From the NCBI RefSeq assembly GCF_004297105.1, contig NZ_SCVE01000012.1, positions 930,001 through 994,000 of the forward strand: DNA of 64,000 nucleotides. The letters are read 5' to 3'. The notes beneath the pieces are model-generated. The model had not been told where the DNA came from, did not search any database, and saw only the letters and a list, made by a program, of their open reading frames with translations. This DNA is from Herbiconiux sp. (lineage in GTDB: Bacteria; Actinomycetota; Actinomycetes; Actinomycetales; Microbacteriaceae). This document shows, in pieces, positions 33,591 through 42,635 of the stretch (its first letter is position 1; each line of letters opens with the position of its first letter). The translations under genes were made by a program, and so were the position numbers.

Positions 33591-35114
33591 TCAGCTCGTG
33601 GGGTAATCGACGACGAGGCGGGTGAGCAGGCGTGCCCCGTAGCCAGTGGCGCCCTTCGAGCGCCACGACTCGTCGGCGTCGACCTGCATGGTGCCCGCGA
33701 TGTCGAGGTGCGCCCAGGGGATGTCGCCCACGAACTCGTTGAGGAACAGCGCCGCGGTGGTGGCGCCCGCGAACCGCCCGCCGAGGTTGCCGAGGTCGGC
33801 GATGTCGGAGTCGAGCTGAGGCCGGTACTTCTTCTCGAGCGGCAACTGCCAGGCCGGCTCGTCGGTGGCGGTCGCGGCGGCGATCACCTTGTCGACGAGG
33901 GGCTGGTCGTTGCCGAACGCGGCGGCCGTCGAGGCGCCGAGCGCCATGAGGGCGGCGCCGGTGAGGGTGGCGATGTCGATGATGGCCGTGGGCTTGAGTT
34001 CTGCGGACAGCGCGAGACCGTCGGCGAGCACCAACCGGCCCTCGGCATCCGTGTTCTTCACCTCGACGGTGGTGCCGCCCCGGATGGTGAGCACGTCGCC
34101 GAGCTTCGTGGCCGAGCCCGAGGGCATGTTGTCGGTACACATCAGGAAGGCCGTGACCTCGCTCGCGCAGCCGAGATCCTGCAGCGCGGTCATGGCGCCG
34201 AACACGGCCGCCGCGCCGCCCATGTCCATCTTCATGAGAAGGTGCATGGGGTCGGAGGGCTTCAGCGAGATTCCGCCCGAGTCGTACATGATGCCCTTGC
34301 CCACGAGCGCGATGTGCGTCGCCGGAGTTGAGCCGTCGCCCGCCGAGCCCGGCCGGTAGTGCAGCTGGATCATCCGGGGTTCTTCGGTGCTGCCCGCGTT
34401 CACGCCGAGCAGGCCGCCGCAGCCGAGTTCGATCAGCTTCGCCTTGTCGGCCAGGGTGACCTCGAGGCCGTACTTCGGGCCGAGGGATGCGGCGAGCTCA
34501 CCGAACACGGCGGCGGTGAGGTGCCCGGGCGGGGTGTTCGCGAGGTCGCGGGCGATGGTCGCCGCGCGCGCCGAGACGAGGCCGGTGCGGATGCCGTCGC
34601 CCACCAGCTCGGCATCGAGCGGGGTGACGATCGTGAGGGTGTCGAGTGCCACGTGCTTCGGCTTCGTCTTGAGCGCCGTGTACTGGTAGCGCGTCAGCAC
34701 GGCGGCTTCGGCGATGGCGGCGCCGATCGCGACCTCGTCGAGCGGATAGGTGTCGCCCACGACGAAGGCGAGCGACGCGGCGCGGCTCTCCGCGCGCACG
34801 AAGGCGGCCACGATATCGCGCAGCTTCGCCTCGGTGCGCTCGTCGTCGGCCCCGATGCCCACCACGACCACGTCGGATGCGCCGACCCGGGGTGACGCGA
34901 AGGTCTGGCCGACCTTGCCCTCGAACCCGTTGGCGCGCAGCGACTCCCAATCCAGCCCGAGCTCGCCCGGGAGGGCGCCGTCGGGAGCCACGGGGTAGCC
35001 GACGGCCGCGGCATCGGCCGGAGCATCCGGAGCCACGGTGACGGCAGTGGTCGCGGCCAGCGAGGGAAGGGGGGTGAAGTCGGCCGGGATCAGCCGGTGT
35101 GCACTGTCAGCCAT
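33591..35114 (-). CDS. pepA: Leucyl aminopeptidase (M17)
   Basis: This 507-residue cytosolic metallo-aminopeptidase has the M17 catalytic core. The lysine and metal ligand segment is GKGIMYDSGGISLKP, followed by MKMDMGGAAAV, and the family signature NTDAEGRLVLADGL carries Asp and Glu ligands and the catalytic Arg. Start MADSAHRLIPADF is preceded by a purine-rich GGAGACACCCC. It is near-universal and likely housekeeping in peptide turnover; it may form a unit with the AI-2E gene. Confidence 0.95.
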   Translation of the reverse strand: MADSAHRLIPADFTPLPSLAATTAVTVAPDAPADAAAVGYPVAPDGALPGELGLDWESLRANGFEGKVGQTFASPRVGASDVVVVGIGADDERTEAKLRDIVAAFVRAESRAASLAFVVGDTYPLDEVAIGAAIAEAAVLTRYQYTALKTKPKHVALDTLTIVTPLDAELVGDGIRTGLVSARAATIARDLANTPPGHLTAAVFGELAASLGPKYGLEVTLADKAKLIELGCGGLLGVNAGSTEEPRMIQLHYRPGSAGDGSTPATHIALVGKGIMYDSGGISLKPSDPMHLLMKMDMGGAAAVFGAMTALQDLGCASEVTAFLMCTDNMPSGSATKLGDVLTIRGGTTVEVKNTDAEGRLVLADGLALSAELKPTAIIDIATLTGAALMALGASTAAAFGNDQPLVDKVIAAATATDEPAWQLPLEKKYRPQLDSDIADLGNLGGRFAGATTAALFLNEFVGDIPWAHLDIAGTMQVDADESWRSKGATGYGARLLTRLVVDYPTS

Positions 35115-35183
35115 GGGGTGTCTCCATTTCGGTGTGGTGGGGCCATCGTGTCAGAACCGCCGGGCTTCCGGTGAGGCCATTGG

Positions 35184-36746
35184 TCAGAACGGCCAGAAGA
35201 GAGGCACGACGAAGGTCGCGACGAGCAGGAACACGGCGATCAGCGGGAGCCCGAGCTTCCAGTAGTCGCCGAAGCGGTAGCCGCCCGGCCCGAGCACCAT
35301 GGTGTTGGCGGGGGTGGCGACGGGGGTGAGGAAGGAGGCCGCGGCCGACACCGCCACGGCCATGAGCAGCGGGAGCGGCGAGATGCCGGTCTCGCCTGCG
35401 ATCGCCACGGCGATGGGCGCCAGGATGAGCGCGGTGGCCATGTTGCTGATCAGCTGACCGAGCACGATGGTGACCACGCTGATGCCGAGCACGAGGAGGT
35501 AGGGGCTCGCGGACCCGAGCACGTCGACGATGCCGCCCGCGATGAGATCCGCCGCACCCGACACCTGGATGGCGGTGGAGAGCGGGATCATTCCGGCCAC
35601 GAGGATGAGCGTGGTCCACGAGATGGAGCGGTGCGCCTGCGCCACGGTGACCACCCGCAGCAGCACCATCGCGCCGGCGGCGAGCAGGGCCGCGATGGCC
35701 GGCGGCACCAGACCCGTGGCGAGCAGTGCCACCATTCCCACGAGGATGACGATGGCCGACCAGGCGCGCCCCGACAGCGGCACCGCCTGGCGGCGCACCG
35801 AGGCCGGCTCATCGACCACCACGACATTCGGGTCGACGGTACGTTCGGTGAGGGCATCCCAGGTGCCCTGCAGCAGCATCACGTCGCCGGCGGCGAGCAC
35901 GGTGCGGCCCTGGTCTTCGCCACCGCGCTGCACGGCCACGATCACGAGTTCGCCGCTCTCGGTCACCATGCCGGGGAAGACGGTCTCGCCGATGAACTCC
36001 GAGCGCGGGGGCACCACCACCTCGGTGAGACCGGTCTCCCGGTCGAGCGCCGCCTGGCCCGGTTCGAGGTCGAGCGAGTACTGATGGGCGAGGGTCTCGG
36101 CGTGCTGGCTCAGGTCACGGGGTGCGTGCTCCGCCATCCGGTGGGGCAGCAGCCTCGGGCCGAGGAAGACGAGCACCAGGATCGTGCCGGCGAGCAACGG
36201 GATGCCCACGAGCGCGAACTCGGCGTAGCCGATGGGCCTGCCCGTGGCGTCGTCGGCGAGCTCGGAGATGAGCAGGTTCACCGGCGTGCCCGAGAGCAGC
36301 AGCAGCGAACCCGCGTGCGCGGCGAACGCGAGAGGCATCAGCAGCTGCGAGGGCGGCTGTCTGATGCGGATGGCGAGCACCACCGCCATCGGCACGAGCG
36401 CCGCCACGGCACCGTTCACGCTGATCACCGCGGTGAGAGCGGCGACGAGCAGGGAGACGAGCACCACGATGGTGGAGCGCTTCGTGCCGGCGCGCCGGGT
36501 CAGCTGCTGGCCGGCCCAGGTGGTGACGCCCGTGGCATCCAGTCCCTCGCCCACGACGAAGAGCGCCGCGATGAAGATGATCACCGGGTCGCCGAACCCC
36601 GCGATGGTCTGCTCGAACCCGATCACCCCGGTGAAGTAGAGCGCGAGCGCGACCCCGATGGCCACCAGGCCGACGGGCACCTTGTTCCAGACGAAGAGGG
36701 CGATCGCTGCGATCAGCACGATCAGGGTGATCGCGATAGGGCTCAC
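35184..36746 (-). CDS. SLC13-family permease with central RCK_C (TrkA-C) domain
   Basis: This 520-residue permease has an N-terminal membrane half with VNGAVAALVPMAVVLA and LLSGTPVNLLISELA (the SLC13/ArsB SGTPxN motif). A soluble TrkA-C-type regulatory domain (about 210-300, SEFIGETVFPGM... VMLLQGTWDAL) follows, then a membrane half with NMATALILAPIAVAIA and TPVATPANTMVLGPGGY. It transports dicarboxylate, sulfate or a similar anion. GTG 36746 is chosen because AGGGG lies nine bases upstream; GTG 36785 would overlap the MFS gene. Confidence 0.85.
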   Translation of the reverse strand: MSPIAITLIVLIAAIALFVWNKVPVGLVAIGVALALYFTGVIGFEQTIAGFGDPVIIFIAALFVVGEGLDATGVTTWAGQQLTRRAGTKRSTIVVLVSLLVAALTAVISVNGAVAALVPMAVVLAIRIRQPPSQLLMPLAFAAHAGSLLLLSGTPVNLLISELADDATGRPIGYAEFALVGIPLLAGTILVLVFLGPRLLPHRMAEHAPRDLSQHAETLAHQYSLDLEPGQAALDRETGLTEVVVPPRSEFIGETVFPGMVTESGELVIVAVQRGGEDQGRTVLAAGDVMLLQGTWDALTERTVDPNVVVVDEPASVRRQAVPLSGRAWSAIVILVGMVALLATGLVPPAIAALLAAGAMVLLRVVTVAQAHRSISWTTLILVAGMIPLSTAIQVSGAADLIAGGIVDVLGSASPYLLVLGISVVTIVLGQLISNMATALILAPIAVAIAGETGISPLPLLMAVAVSAAASFLTPVATPANTMVLGPGGYRFGDYWKLGLPLIAVFLLVATFVVPLFWPF

Positions 36747-36765
36747 AGGGTCACGCCCCTGGCCG

Positions 36766-38385
36766 TCATGACTCCGAGCCGTCACCCATCCGCTTCGGCA
36801 TGCGGCCGGCGGGGATGATGGCGAGCAGCGCGATGCCGGCGAGCACCAGCAGCGACACCTTGAGCGCCTGCAGGCGGGCGAGGGCGTTCACGGCGATGGC
36901 TTCGTCGATCTGGCTCGGCGAGGCATCCGTGATGCTCATCACGTCGCGCAGGTGGTCGTTGGTGATGAAGTTGACGCTGTCGAGAGGGATCTGCACCTGC
37001 AACTCGGGCGGGATCGACGGATGCCCGGCGAGCCCCGTGGCGATGAACGTGCTGAGCATCCCCACCGCGAACACGGTCATCACGGCGATGCCGACGCTGC
37101 CCGAGATGTTGTGCACGAGACCGCGCCAGGCGCCCACGTCGCCGGCGAGCCGCTTCGGCGCGGAGGAGAGCAGGGTGTTGAACACGAGCGCCACGATCGC
37201 GCCCTGGCCGAGACCGAGGAGCACGAGCCCGACCACGACGAGGATCTGGCCCCAGTCGTTGCGCACGGTGAAGGCGATGATGGTGAGCGCCGCGGCCACC
37301 ACCACGAAGCCGGCCTGGGCGATGCGGCGGGGCGGGAAGCGGTCGTAGAAGCTGGCCACGATCGAGTTCGCCACGAAGATGGAGATCGTGTACGGGATGA
37401 TCGAGAGCGAGGTCTCGAAGCTCGACCGCCCCTGCACCACCTGGATGTACAGCGGGATGAGGAAGTTCGCCGCCGTGCCGATGAACAGCATCGCCGCCAT
37501 GCAGAAGGTGGTGGCCTTCTCGCTGCCCGACTTGAGCACGGCCAGGTCGAAGATCTGCGGCAGGCCCGCACGCTTGCGGTGCCGGAGGTAGAGGAAGAAC
37601 GCCTGGCCGCCGATCGCGCCGAGCAGGATGAGGATGGGTGCCGGCGAGATGCCGAGCACGTCGAACGGCGCGTTCGGCGTGGCGAGGAACGCGCCCCACG
37701 AGGTGAGCCCTGAGAAGCCGAAGCTGAGCAGGATGATCGACGCCGCGGCGAGCAGCGCGCCGACGATGTCGATCGACAGCTCCTTCTGCGCCGGGACCGG
37801 CTTGAACCGGAAGCTCAGCAGCAGGTTGACCGCGCCGAGCGCTGCGATGAGCACGAACGACCAGCGCCAGCCGATGGTGCTGGCGAACGTGCCCGCGATC
37901 AGCAGGGCGAGCACGCCCGCGGCAGGGATCGCGGCGGCGAGGTAGCCGATGGCCTTGGCCTGCTGGGGTCCTGAGTAGTTGCTCGAGATGAACACCACGA
38001 GGGCCGGGGCGATCAGGGCGATGACGGCACCGGATGCGGCCTGCGCCACGAACAGCATGAGGGGGCTCTGGCTGGCCGCGATGGTGGCCATCGCCAGGGC
38101 GTGGATGACGACGGCGATCTGGAACACCCGGCGGGTTCCGAAGCGGGCGCCGATCTTGGCGCCGAGCAGGATGAACGCCGCCATCGCGAACGTGCCCGTG
38201 GTGATCGCCGTGCCGATGCTGGTGGCGGGCATGTCGAGATCGGTCGAGATGCCCGCCATGGAGACCGTGAGCGTGTTGACCGCGAACGACGCCTGGATCT
38301 GCGTGAGCACCACCACGATCAGCGGCAGCCAGGAGGTCTTCACTGCCTGTGCGATGTCGTTGCCCGTGTTGCTGGTCGTGGTCAT
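36766..38385 (-). CDS. MFS transporter, DHA2-like (14 TM)
   Basis: This 539-residue membrane protein has about fourteen hydrophobic segments. The motif A loop reads LLGAKIGARFGTRRVFQI, and the antiporter motif region is like that of EmrB/QacA-type drug exporters. A loop near 450-490 faces outside. GGGGG lies seven bases before ATG 38385. It is divergent from an AraC-type regulator gene, which is the likely controller. Confidence 0.86.
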   Translation of the reverse strand: MTTTSNTGNDIAQAVKTSWLPLIVVVLTQIQASFAVNTLTVSMAGISTDLDMPATSIGTAITTGTFAMAAFILLGAKIGARFGTRRVFQIAVVIHALAMATIAASQSPLMLFVAQAASGAVIALIAPALVVFISSNYSGPQQAKAIGYLAAAIPAAGVLALLIAGTFASTIGWRWSFVLIAALGAVNLLLSFRFKPVPAQKELSIDIVGALLAAASIILLSFGFSGLTSWGAFLATPNAPFDVLGISPAPILILLGAIGGQAFFLYLRHRKRAGLPQIFDLAVLKSGSEKATTFCMAAMLFIGTAANFLIPLYIQVVQGRSSFETSLSIIPYTISIFVANSIVASFYDRFPPRRIAQAGFVVVAAALTIIAFTVRNDWGQILVVVGLVLLGLGQGAIVALVFNTLLSSAPKRLAGDVGAWRGLVHNISGSVGIAVMTVFAVGMLSTFIATGLAGHPSIPPELQVQIPLDSVNFITNDHLRDVMSITDASPSQIDEAIAVNALARLQALKVSLLVLAGIALLAIIPAGRMPKRMGDGSES

Positions 38386-38500
38386 CTGACTACCCCCGTG
38401 ACGCGTGTGGTGGCACTCGCGCACCTCACGTGCTCACGATATTTCCTGCGCGAATCCGTGGAGAACGGTTGGCGCGTTTCAGCATCCCCGATGGCGGGTA

Positions 38501-38529
38501 TTGATCGTCGCGGTCGATCGGGCGCATAC
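38501..38529 (+). promoter_or_regulatory. Predicted promoter giving a leaderless AraC-family mRNA
   Basis: TTGATC (38501-38506), a 17-base spacer and CATACT (38524-38529) resemble a sigma-A promoter. The expected transcription start, about seven bases downstream, coincides with GTG 38536. There is no ribosome-binding site, so a leaderless transcript is likely. Confidence 0.45.
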
Positions 38530-38535
38530 TGCAGC

Positions 38536-39534
38536 GTGACCACCGCCACCCGCGTCCGGCCCTCGCCGGCACGCTCTTTCACACCGCGACGCCCGATGAC
38601 CGCCGACGTCGCCGGCAGCGATGCGATCCAGCTCCTGGCCTGGCACTCCGAGGTGCACGTTCCGGTTCCGGCCGAGTTCCACGCCCGCATGACGGTCGTG
38701 GTGTTCGACAGCATGGCGCTCGTGCGCATCCGCCACTCACCGGCCGAGGTGCACCGCACATCCGATCTCGTGGAGTCGCTGCTCGTGGGCAGCACCCTCT
38801 ACTTCGTGCTCGCGGGTTCGCTGACGGTTCGGCAGGGTGGGCGTTCCATGGAGGTCGCTGCGGGGTCGGCCGTCGTGCTCTCCGGGCACCAGCCGTTCTC
38901 ACTCGAGTGCGCGCACCCGGTCGACCTGCTGATCGTCGTGCTGCGGCGGCGCGCCCTCGACGGCCGGGGCGTGCCCGAATCGGAGACCGATACCCGGGTG
39001 CTGCCGGGCTCCTCGTACTCGTCGGCCGTCACCTCGTTCCTCGCCGCCCTGCTGACGGATCCTCCACGGCCGGCATCGACCGAGGGCCTCACTGCGCAGC
39101 AGGCGGTGCTCCAGCTGATCACCGGGGTGCTCTCCGCATCGCCGGATCGGGACGAGGTGGCGCCGGGTCGATCGCGCTCCGAGAGCTGGTACGCGCAGGC
39201 CGTGAACTTCATCGCCTCGAACCACTCCGACCCCGAACTCAGCACGGCGGATGTGGCCGCTGCCGCCGGAGTCTCCTCCCGCCACCTGCAGCGCGTGCTC
39301 GCCGGTGTCGGCACGAGCGTCGCCGCCGAACTGCGGCGATCCCGCACGCGGTGGGCGGTCGCCATGCTCACGCAGGCCGGGAGCGAGAGGAGGAGCATCG
39401 ACGAGATCGCGGTGCTCGCCGGGTTCGGGAGTGCGGCCCGCATGCGGCGCGCCTTCCTCGTCGAGTACGGCGTGACGCCGGCGCGCTATCGTGCCGACCC
39501 GCCGGAGGAACTGCGCGCGGGCATCTCGCGGTGA
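38536..39534 (+). CDS. AraC-family transcriptional regulator
   Basis: This 332-residue protein has an N-terminal AraC-binding-like cupin domain (about 40-180) and two C-terminal HTH units. The first is in LSTADVAAAAGVSSRHLQRVLAG; the second is in RSIDEIAVLAGFGSAARMRRAF, ending YGVTPARYR. GTG 38536 is preferred because it coincides with the predicted transcription start; ATG 38596 is the alternative and would remove an Arg/Pro-rich leader. It probably regulates the divergent DHA2 transporter. Confidence 0.85.
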   Translation: MTTATRVRPSPARSFTPRRPMTADVAGSDAIQLLAWHSEVHVPVPAEFHARMTVVVFDSMALVRIRHSPAEVHRTSDLVESLLVGSTLYFVLAGSLTVRQGGRSMEVAAGSAVVLSGHQPFSLECAHPVDLLIVVLRRRALDGRGVPESETDTRVLPGSSYSSAVTSFLAALLTDPPRPASTEGLTAQQAVLQLITGVLSASPDRDEVAPGRSRSESWYAQAVNFIASNHSDPELSTADVAAAAGVSSRHLQRVLAGVGTSVAAELRRSRTRWAVAMLTQAGSERRSIDEIAVLAGFGSAARMRRAFLVEYGVTPARYRADPPEELRAGISR

Positions 39535-39651
39535 TGCCGAGGCAGCGCACCGCGAATCGTCCTCCGAGGGGTGTGACCAAGTGCTCTCTCCCGCGTCGTG
39601 CGGGGCGCTATGCTCACGACGTAGCGACGCCTGTCGCACCCGATTGAATGG

Positions 39652-40059
39652 ATGAAAATAATGAGCTTCTGGGGCAACTTCGGAGACGCGCTCGGCTGGT
39701 TCCTGTGGGTATTCGTGCTCATCGCCTACCTGATGGCCGTCTTCGCGATCATCGGCGACCTCTTCCGCGACCACAAGCTGAGTGGCTGGTGGAAGGCCGT
39801 CTGGATCTTCTTCCTCTTCGTCGTGCCGTTCCTCACGGCGCTGGTCTACCTCATCGCGCGCGGCCGGGGAATGGCGGAGCGTCAGAACAAGGAGATCGTG
39901 CAGGCGCAGACCGCCGCCGACGACTACATCCGCACCGTCGCGGGTTCGAGCCCGTCGGATGAGATCGCCAAGGCGAAGTCGCTCCTCGATGCCGGCACGA
40001 TCACGGCCGCGGAGTACGAGACCATCAAGGCACACGCCCTCTCCAACACCGCCAAGTAG
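39652..40059 (+). CDS. PLDc_N and SHOCT-domain membrane protein
   Basis: This 135-residue protein has two transmembrane helices (FLWVFVLIAYLMAVFAIIGD and WKAVWIFFLFVVPFLTALVYL) of the PLDc_N type, found alone or in front of cardiolipin synthases. A linker and a C-terminal SHOCT motif follow (EIAKAKSLLDAGTITAAEYE, 103-122). SHOCT domains mediate oligomerisation in many small actinobacterial membrane proteins. ATG 39652 or 39661 may be the start. Function unknown. Confidence 0.78.
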   Translation: MKIMSFWGNFGDALGWFLWVFVLIAYLMAVFAIIGDLFRDHKLSGWWKAVWIFFLFVVPFLTALVYLIARGRGMAERQNKEIVQAQTAADDYIRTVAGSSPSDEIAKAKSLLDAGTITAAEYETIKAHALSNTAK

Positions 40060-40467
40060 CCGCGGAGGCTTTCCGCACCGGCCCCCGGCCCCCAAGATTG
40101 GCTCAGTTCTTGCTCAAGAACGAGGGCCGTTCGGAGGGTTCCGGGGGCTTCTGCGTGCCTCGGGGGCTGAGCAAAATGCCTGATCGCCACTATGGATTCG
40201 TTCTCGATGCTCTCCCGCGAGACCTTTCGTAGGGCGTGTCGAGGGACTCTTCGTCCTCCGGGATGTCCGGAGTAATGTCTCGACAGCACCCGATGCCGCC
40301 TCGACGCAACACCCACGGCGAGGCGACTACGGCATCGTAGATGCCCATCGTGCGGTGCGTGCGGCACACCCTGAGCTTCCCCGAGCTCGCCGCGCGCACC
40401 GCACACTTCTTGCGGCCGTCCCGGCCTGCGCGCGGCCCCCTCCGGCGCGGATAGCTACGCTTGACCG
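40060..40467. other. Intergenic stretch with a palindrome, no supported gene
   Basis: About 400 bp between the SHOCT protein and an MFS gene. It contains the near-perfect palindrome GTTCTTGCTCAAGAAC (40106-40121), framed by GGCCC at 40087 and GGGCC at 40124, so the RNA can form an extended hairpin that may end transcription. The rest shows no coding bias that I trust; a 52-residue minus-strand frame (40190-40348) lacks support. Confidence 0.4.
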
Positions 40468-41703
40468 GTGACCCGCGCATCCGATCTCCTCCGGCGGATC
40501 GCGTGGGGTGGCGGCGGGCCACTGCCTCGCGACGTCGTGGTTCTCGGCGTCGTGGCGTTCTTCGTGATGCTGGGCTTCGGGGTCGTCGTGCCCGTGCTGC
40601 CCGTCTACGTGCGCAGTTTCGGGGTGGGCTATTTCGAGCTCGGTCTCGTGGTGTCGGCCTTCGCCGTGATGCGCCTCGTGGCCAACCCGTTCGTGGGCAA
40701 GCTGATCGACCTCACCGGTGAGCGCATCATCCTCGCCATCGGAATCGGTATCGTCGCGGTCTCGAGCGCCCTCGTGGGTCTCGCCGACAGCTATCTGCAG
40801 GTTCTGCTCTTGCGCGGTGCCGGTGGCATCGGATCGGCCATGTTCTCGGTGTCGGCCATGACACTGCTGCTCGCGTCGTCGTCGCCGGAGGTGCGGGGGC
40901 GGGCGGTCGGGTTCTACCAGGGCGGCTTCCTGATCGGCGGCATGGCGGGGCCGGCCGTCGGAGGTCTGCTGGCCGGCATCTCGTTGCACGCGCCCTTCTT
41001 CTTCTACGCGGGCACGCTCGTGGTGGCCGGCACGGTCGGCCTCGTGCTGCTCGGCCGGCACCACCGTGATCCAGGAGCCGTGCCGGAGCCGGCGCGGCCG
41101 TTCCGGGAGGTGCTGCGCGACAGGCGGTACCAGAGCGCGCTGCTGGCGAACCTCGCGCAGGGCTGGTCGGCGATGGGGGTGCGCAGCGCCCTCATCCCGG
41201 TGCTCGTGGTGGAGGTGCTGCACGGGGAGCCGGCCTGGACGGGGATCGCGTTCGCGATCGCCGCCGTGGCCCAGACCCTCGCGCTGCTGCCGGCGGGGCG
41301 GTTCGTCGACACCGTGGGGCGTCGGCCCGCGATCATCGGGGCGTTCGCGGTGGGGGCCGTGGTGATGCTCGCCATCCCGTTCGTGACGTCGATCTGGCTG
41401 CTCGTGGTGCTGCTCTGCGTGTACGGGGTGGCCGCCGCCTTCATGGGCACCGCGCCCGCCGCTGCGGTGGGCGATGCGGCGGGCGGGCGGGGCGGTCAGC
41501 CGGTGGCGGTGTTCCAGGCCTTCTCGGATGCGGGAGCCATCGCCGGCCCGCTGGTTGCCGGTCTGCTCGTGGATGCCTTCGGCTTCCCGGCGGCGTTCGG
41601 CTCGGCCTTCGTGCTCATGGCCGCGGCGTCGCTGTTCGCCCTGCGCATGCCGGGGCTGCCGCCCCGCCCCGAGCTCGGCGCCGATGCCGTCCGAACCGCA
41701 TAA
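40468..41703 (+). CDS. MFS transporter (12 TM, tetracycline/YdhP-like)
   Basis: This 411-residue permease has twelve hydrophobic segments; motif A after TM2 is NPFVGKLIDLTGERI, and the antiporter signature region GAGGIGSAMFSVSAMTLLLA is clear. The GTG start at 40468 lies six bases after a TACGCT hexamer that could be a -10, so the mRNA may be leaderless. The stop codon lies inside the left arm of a strong bidirectional terminator. Likely a small-molecule exporter. Confidence 0.84.
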   Translation: MTRASDLLRRIAWGGGGPLPRDVVVLGVVAFFVMLGFGVVVPVLPVYVRSFGVGYFELGLVVSAFAVMRLVANPFVGKLIDLTGERIILAIGIGIVAVSSALVGLADSYLQVLLLRGAGGIGSAMFSVSAMTLLLASSSPEVRGRAVGFYQGGFLIGGMAGPAVGGLLAGISLHAPFFFYAGTLVVAGTVGLVLLGRHHRDPGAVPEPARPFREVLRDRRYQSALLANLAQGWSAMGVRSALIPVLVVEVLHGEPAWTGIAFAIAAVAQTLALLPAGRFVDTVGRRPAIIGAFAVGAVVMLAIPFVTSIWLLVVLLCVYGVAAAFMGTAPAAAVGDAAGGRGGQPVAVFQAFSDAGAIAGPLVAGLLVDAFGFPAAFGSAFVLMAAASLFALRMPGLPPRPELGADAVRTA

Positions 41704-41753
41704 GAAAAGGCCCCTTCATCGACATAGTGTGGATGAAGGGGCGGTTTCTTATG
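41699..41753. terminator. Bidirectional terminator between convergent MFS and SDR genes
   Basis: Arms 41699-41720 (ends GGCCCCTTCATC) and 41732-41753 (begins GATGAAGGGGC) pair over 22 positions with three mismatches around an 11-nt loop. AAGAAAA on one side and TTTCTTA on the other give a U-rich tail in both directions, as expected between converging genes. Confidence 0.85.
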
Positions 41754-41772
41754 CAATTCGGCGGCCAGGTGC

Positions 41773-42519
41773 TCAGTGCGAGCCGCTGAGCAGCGCGAAC
41801 ATCTGCGCGTAGGTGCCGCGCTCGGTGGCGAAACGCAGGGGCTCCACGTTCTTCACGAGGATCTCGTGGGCCTCCGGCTGTGACTCGAGCAGCCCCATCA
41901 CCTCGGTGAGGAAGTCGTCGAGGGGCATGCCGCGCCCGCTCTCGTCCTGCCCCATCAGCGGCGTCTGAACGGCGGGCGGGGCGAGTTCGATCACCTGGAC
42001 TGGCGTGTCGGCGAGCTGGAAGCGCAGCGCCTCGGTGAAGGAGTGGATGCCGGCCTTCGTGGCGCTGTAGGTGGGCGTGAGGGTGAGCGGCACGAAGGCG
42101 AGGCCCGACGAGACCGTCATGATGGTCGCCGCCGGCTGTGCACTGAGGTGCTCGACGAAGGCGGCCACGAGCCGGATGGGCCCGAGCAGGTTCGTGCGGA
42201 CCGTGCGCTCGGCGACCTCGAGGAAGCCGGGCGTGTGCAGGTCTTCCGGCAGCATGATGCCGGCCATGGTGATGAGCACGTTCAACCGCGGATGCGCGGC
42301 GAGCACCTGATCGCGGGCGGCGAGGATCGAGGCGGGGTCGGCGGTGTCGACCTCCACGGCGTGCAGCCCGGGATGCTCGGCGGTCAGCTGATCGAGCAGG
42401 GCGACGCGGCGACCGCCGATGATGACGGTGTTGCCGGCGGCCTGCAGGCGCAGGGCGAGACCGAGGCCGATGCCGGAGGTCGCGCCCGGGATGAAGATGG
42501 TGTTTCCGGTGATGTCCAT
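41773..42519 (-). CDS. Short-chain dehydrogenase/reductase (DltE-like)
   Basis: This 248-residue SDR has the cofactor motif PGATSGIG, an ITMAGIM segment in place of NAG, the catalytic Ser in VSS and Tyr-Lys in YSATK. C-terminal residues PPAVQTPLM are like those of the DltE group. It is divergent from the XRE/MmyB-type regulator at 42636, an arrangement that recurs widely and implies regulation by that protein. Confidence 0.86.
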   Translation of the reverse strand: MDITGNTIFIPGATSGIGLGLALRLQAAGNTVIIGGRRVALLDQLTAEHPGLHAVEVDTADPASILAARDQVLAAHPRLNVLITMAGIMLPEDLHTPGFLEVAERTVRTNLLGPIRLVAAFVEHLSAQPAATIMTVSSGLAFVPLTLTPTYSATKAGIHSFTEALRFQLADTPVQVIELAPPAVQTPLMGQDESGRGMPLDDFLTEVMGLLESQPEAHEILVKNVEPLRFATERGTYAQMFALLSGSH

Positions 42520-42635
42520 GACGACAGTCCACAACCTCGAACAAGAAGTGACCAGGACCCCCTCAGCCGCTGAACCGGAGTCAGTGGATAACGGGGCGCG
42601 GATGGCGCAGAGTGGAGTCGAGGAGAGGAAGCCCC

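Noticed and set aside
40190..40348. 52-residue minus-strand frame starting MGIYDAVVASPWVL
   Set aside because: No ribosome-binding site, no recognisable topology, and location in an apparently non-coding gap.
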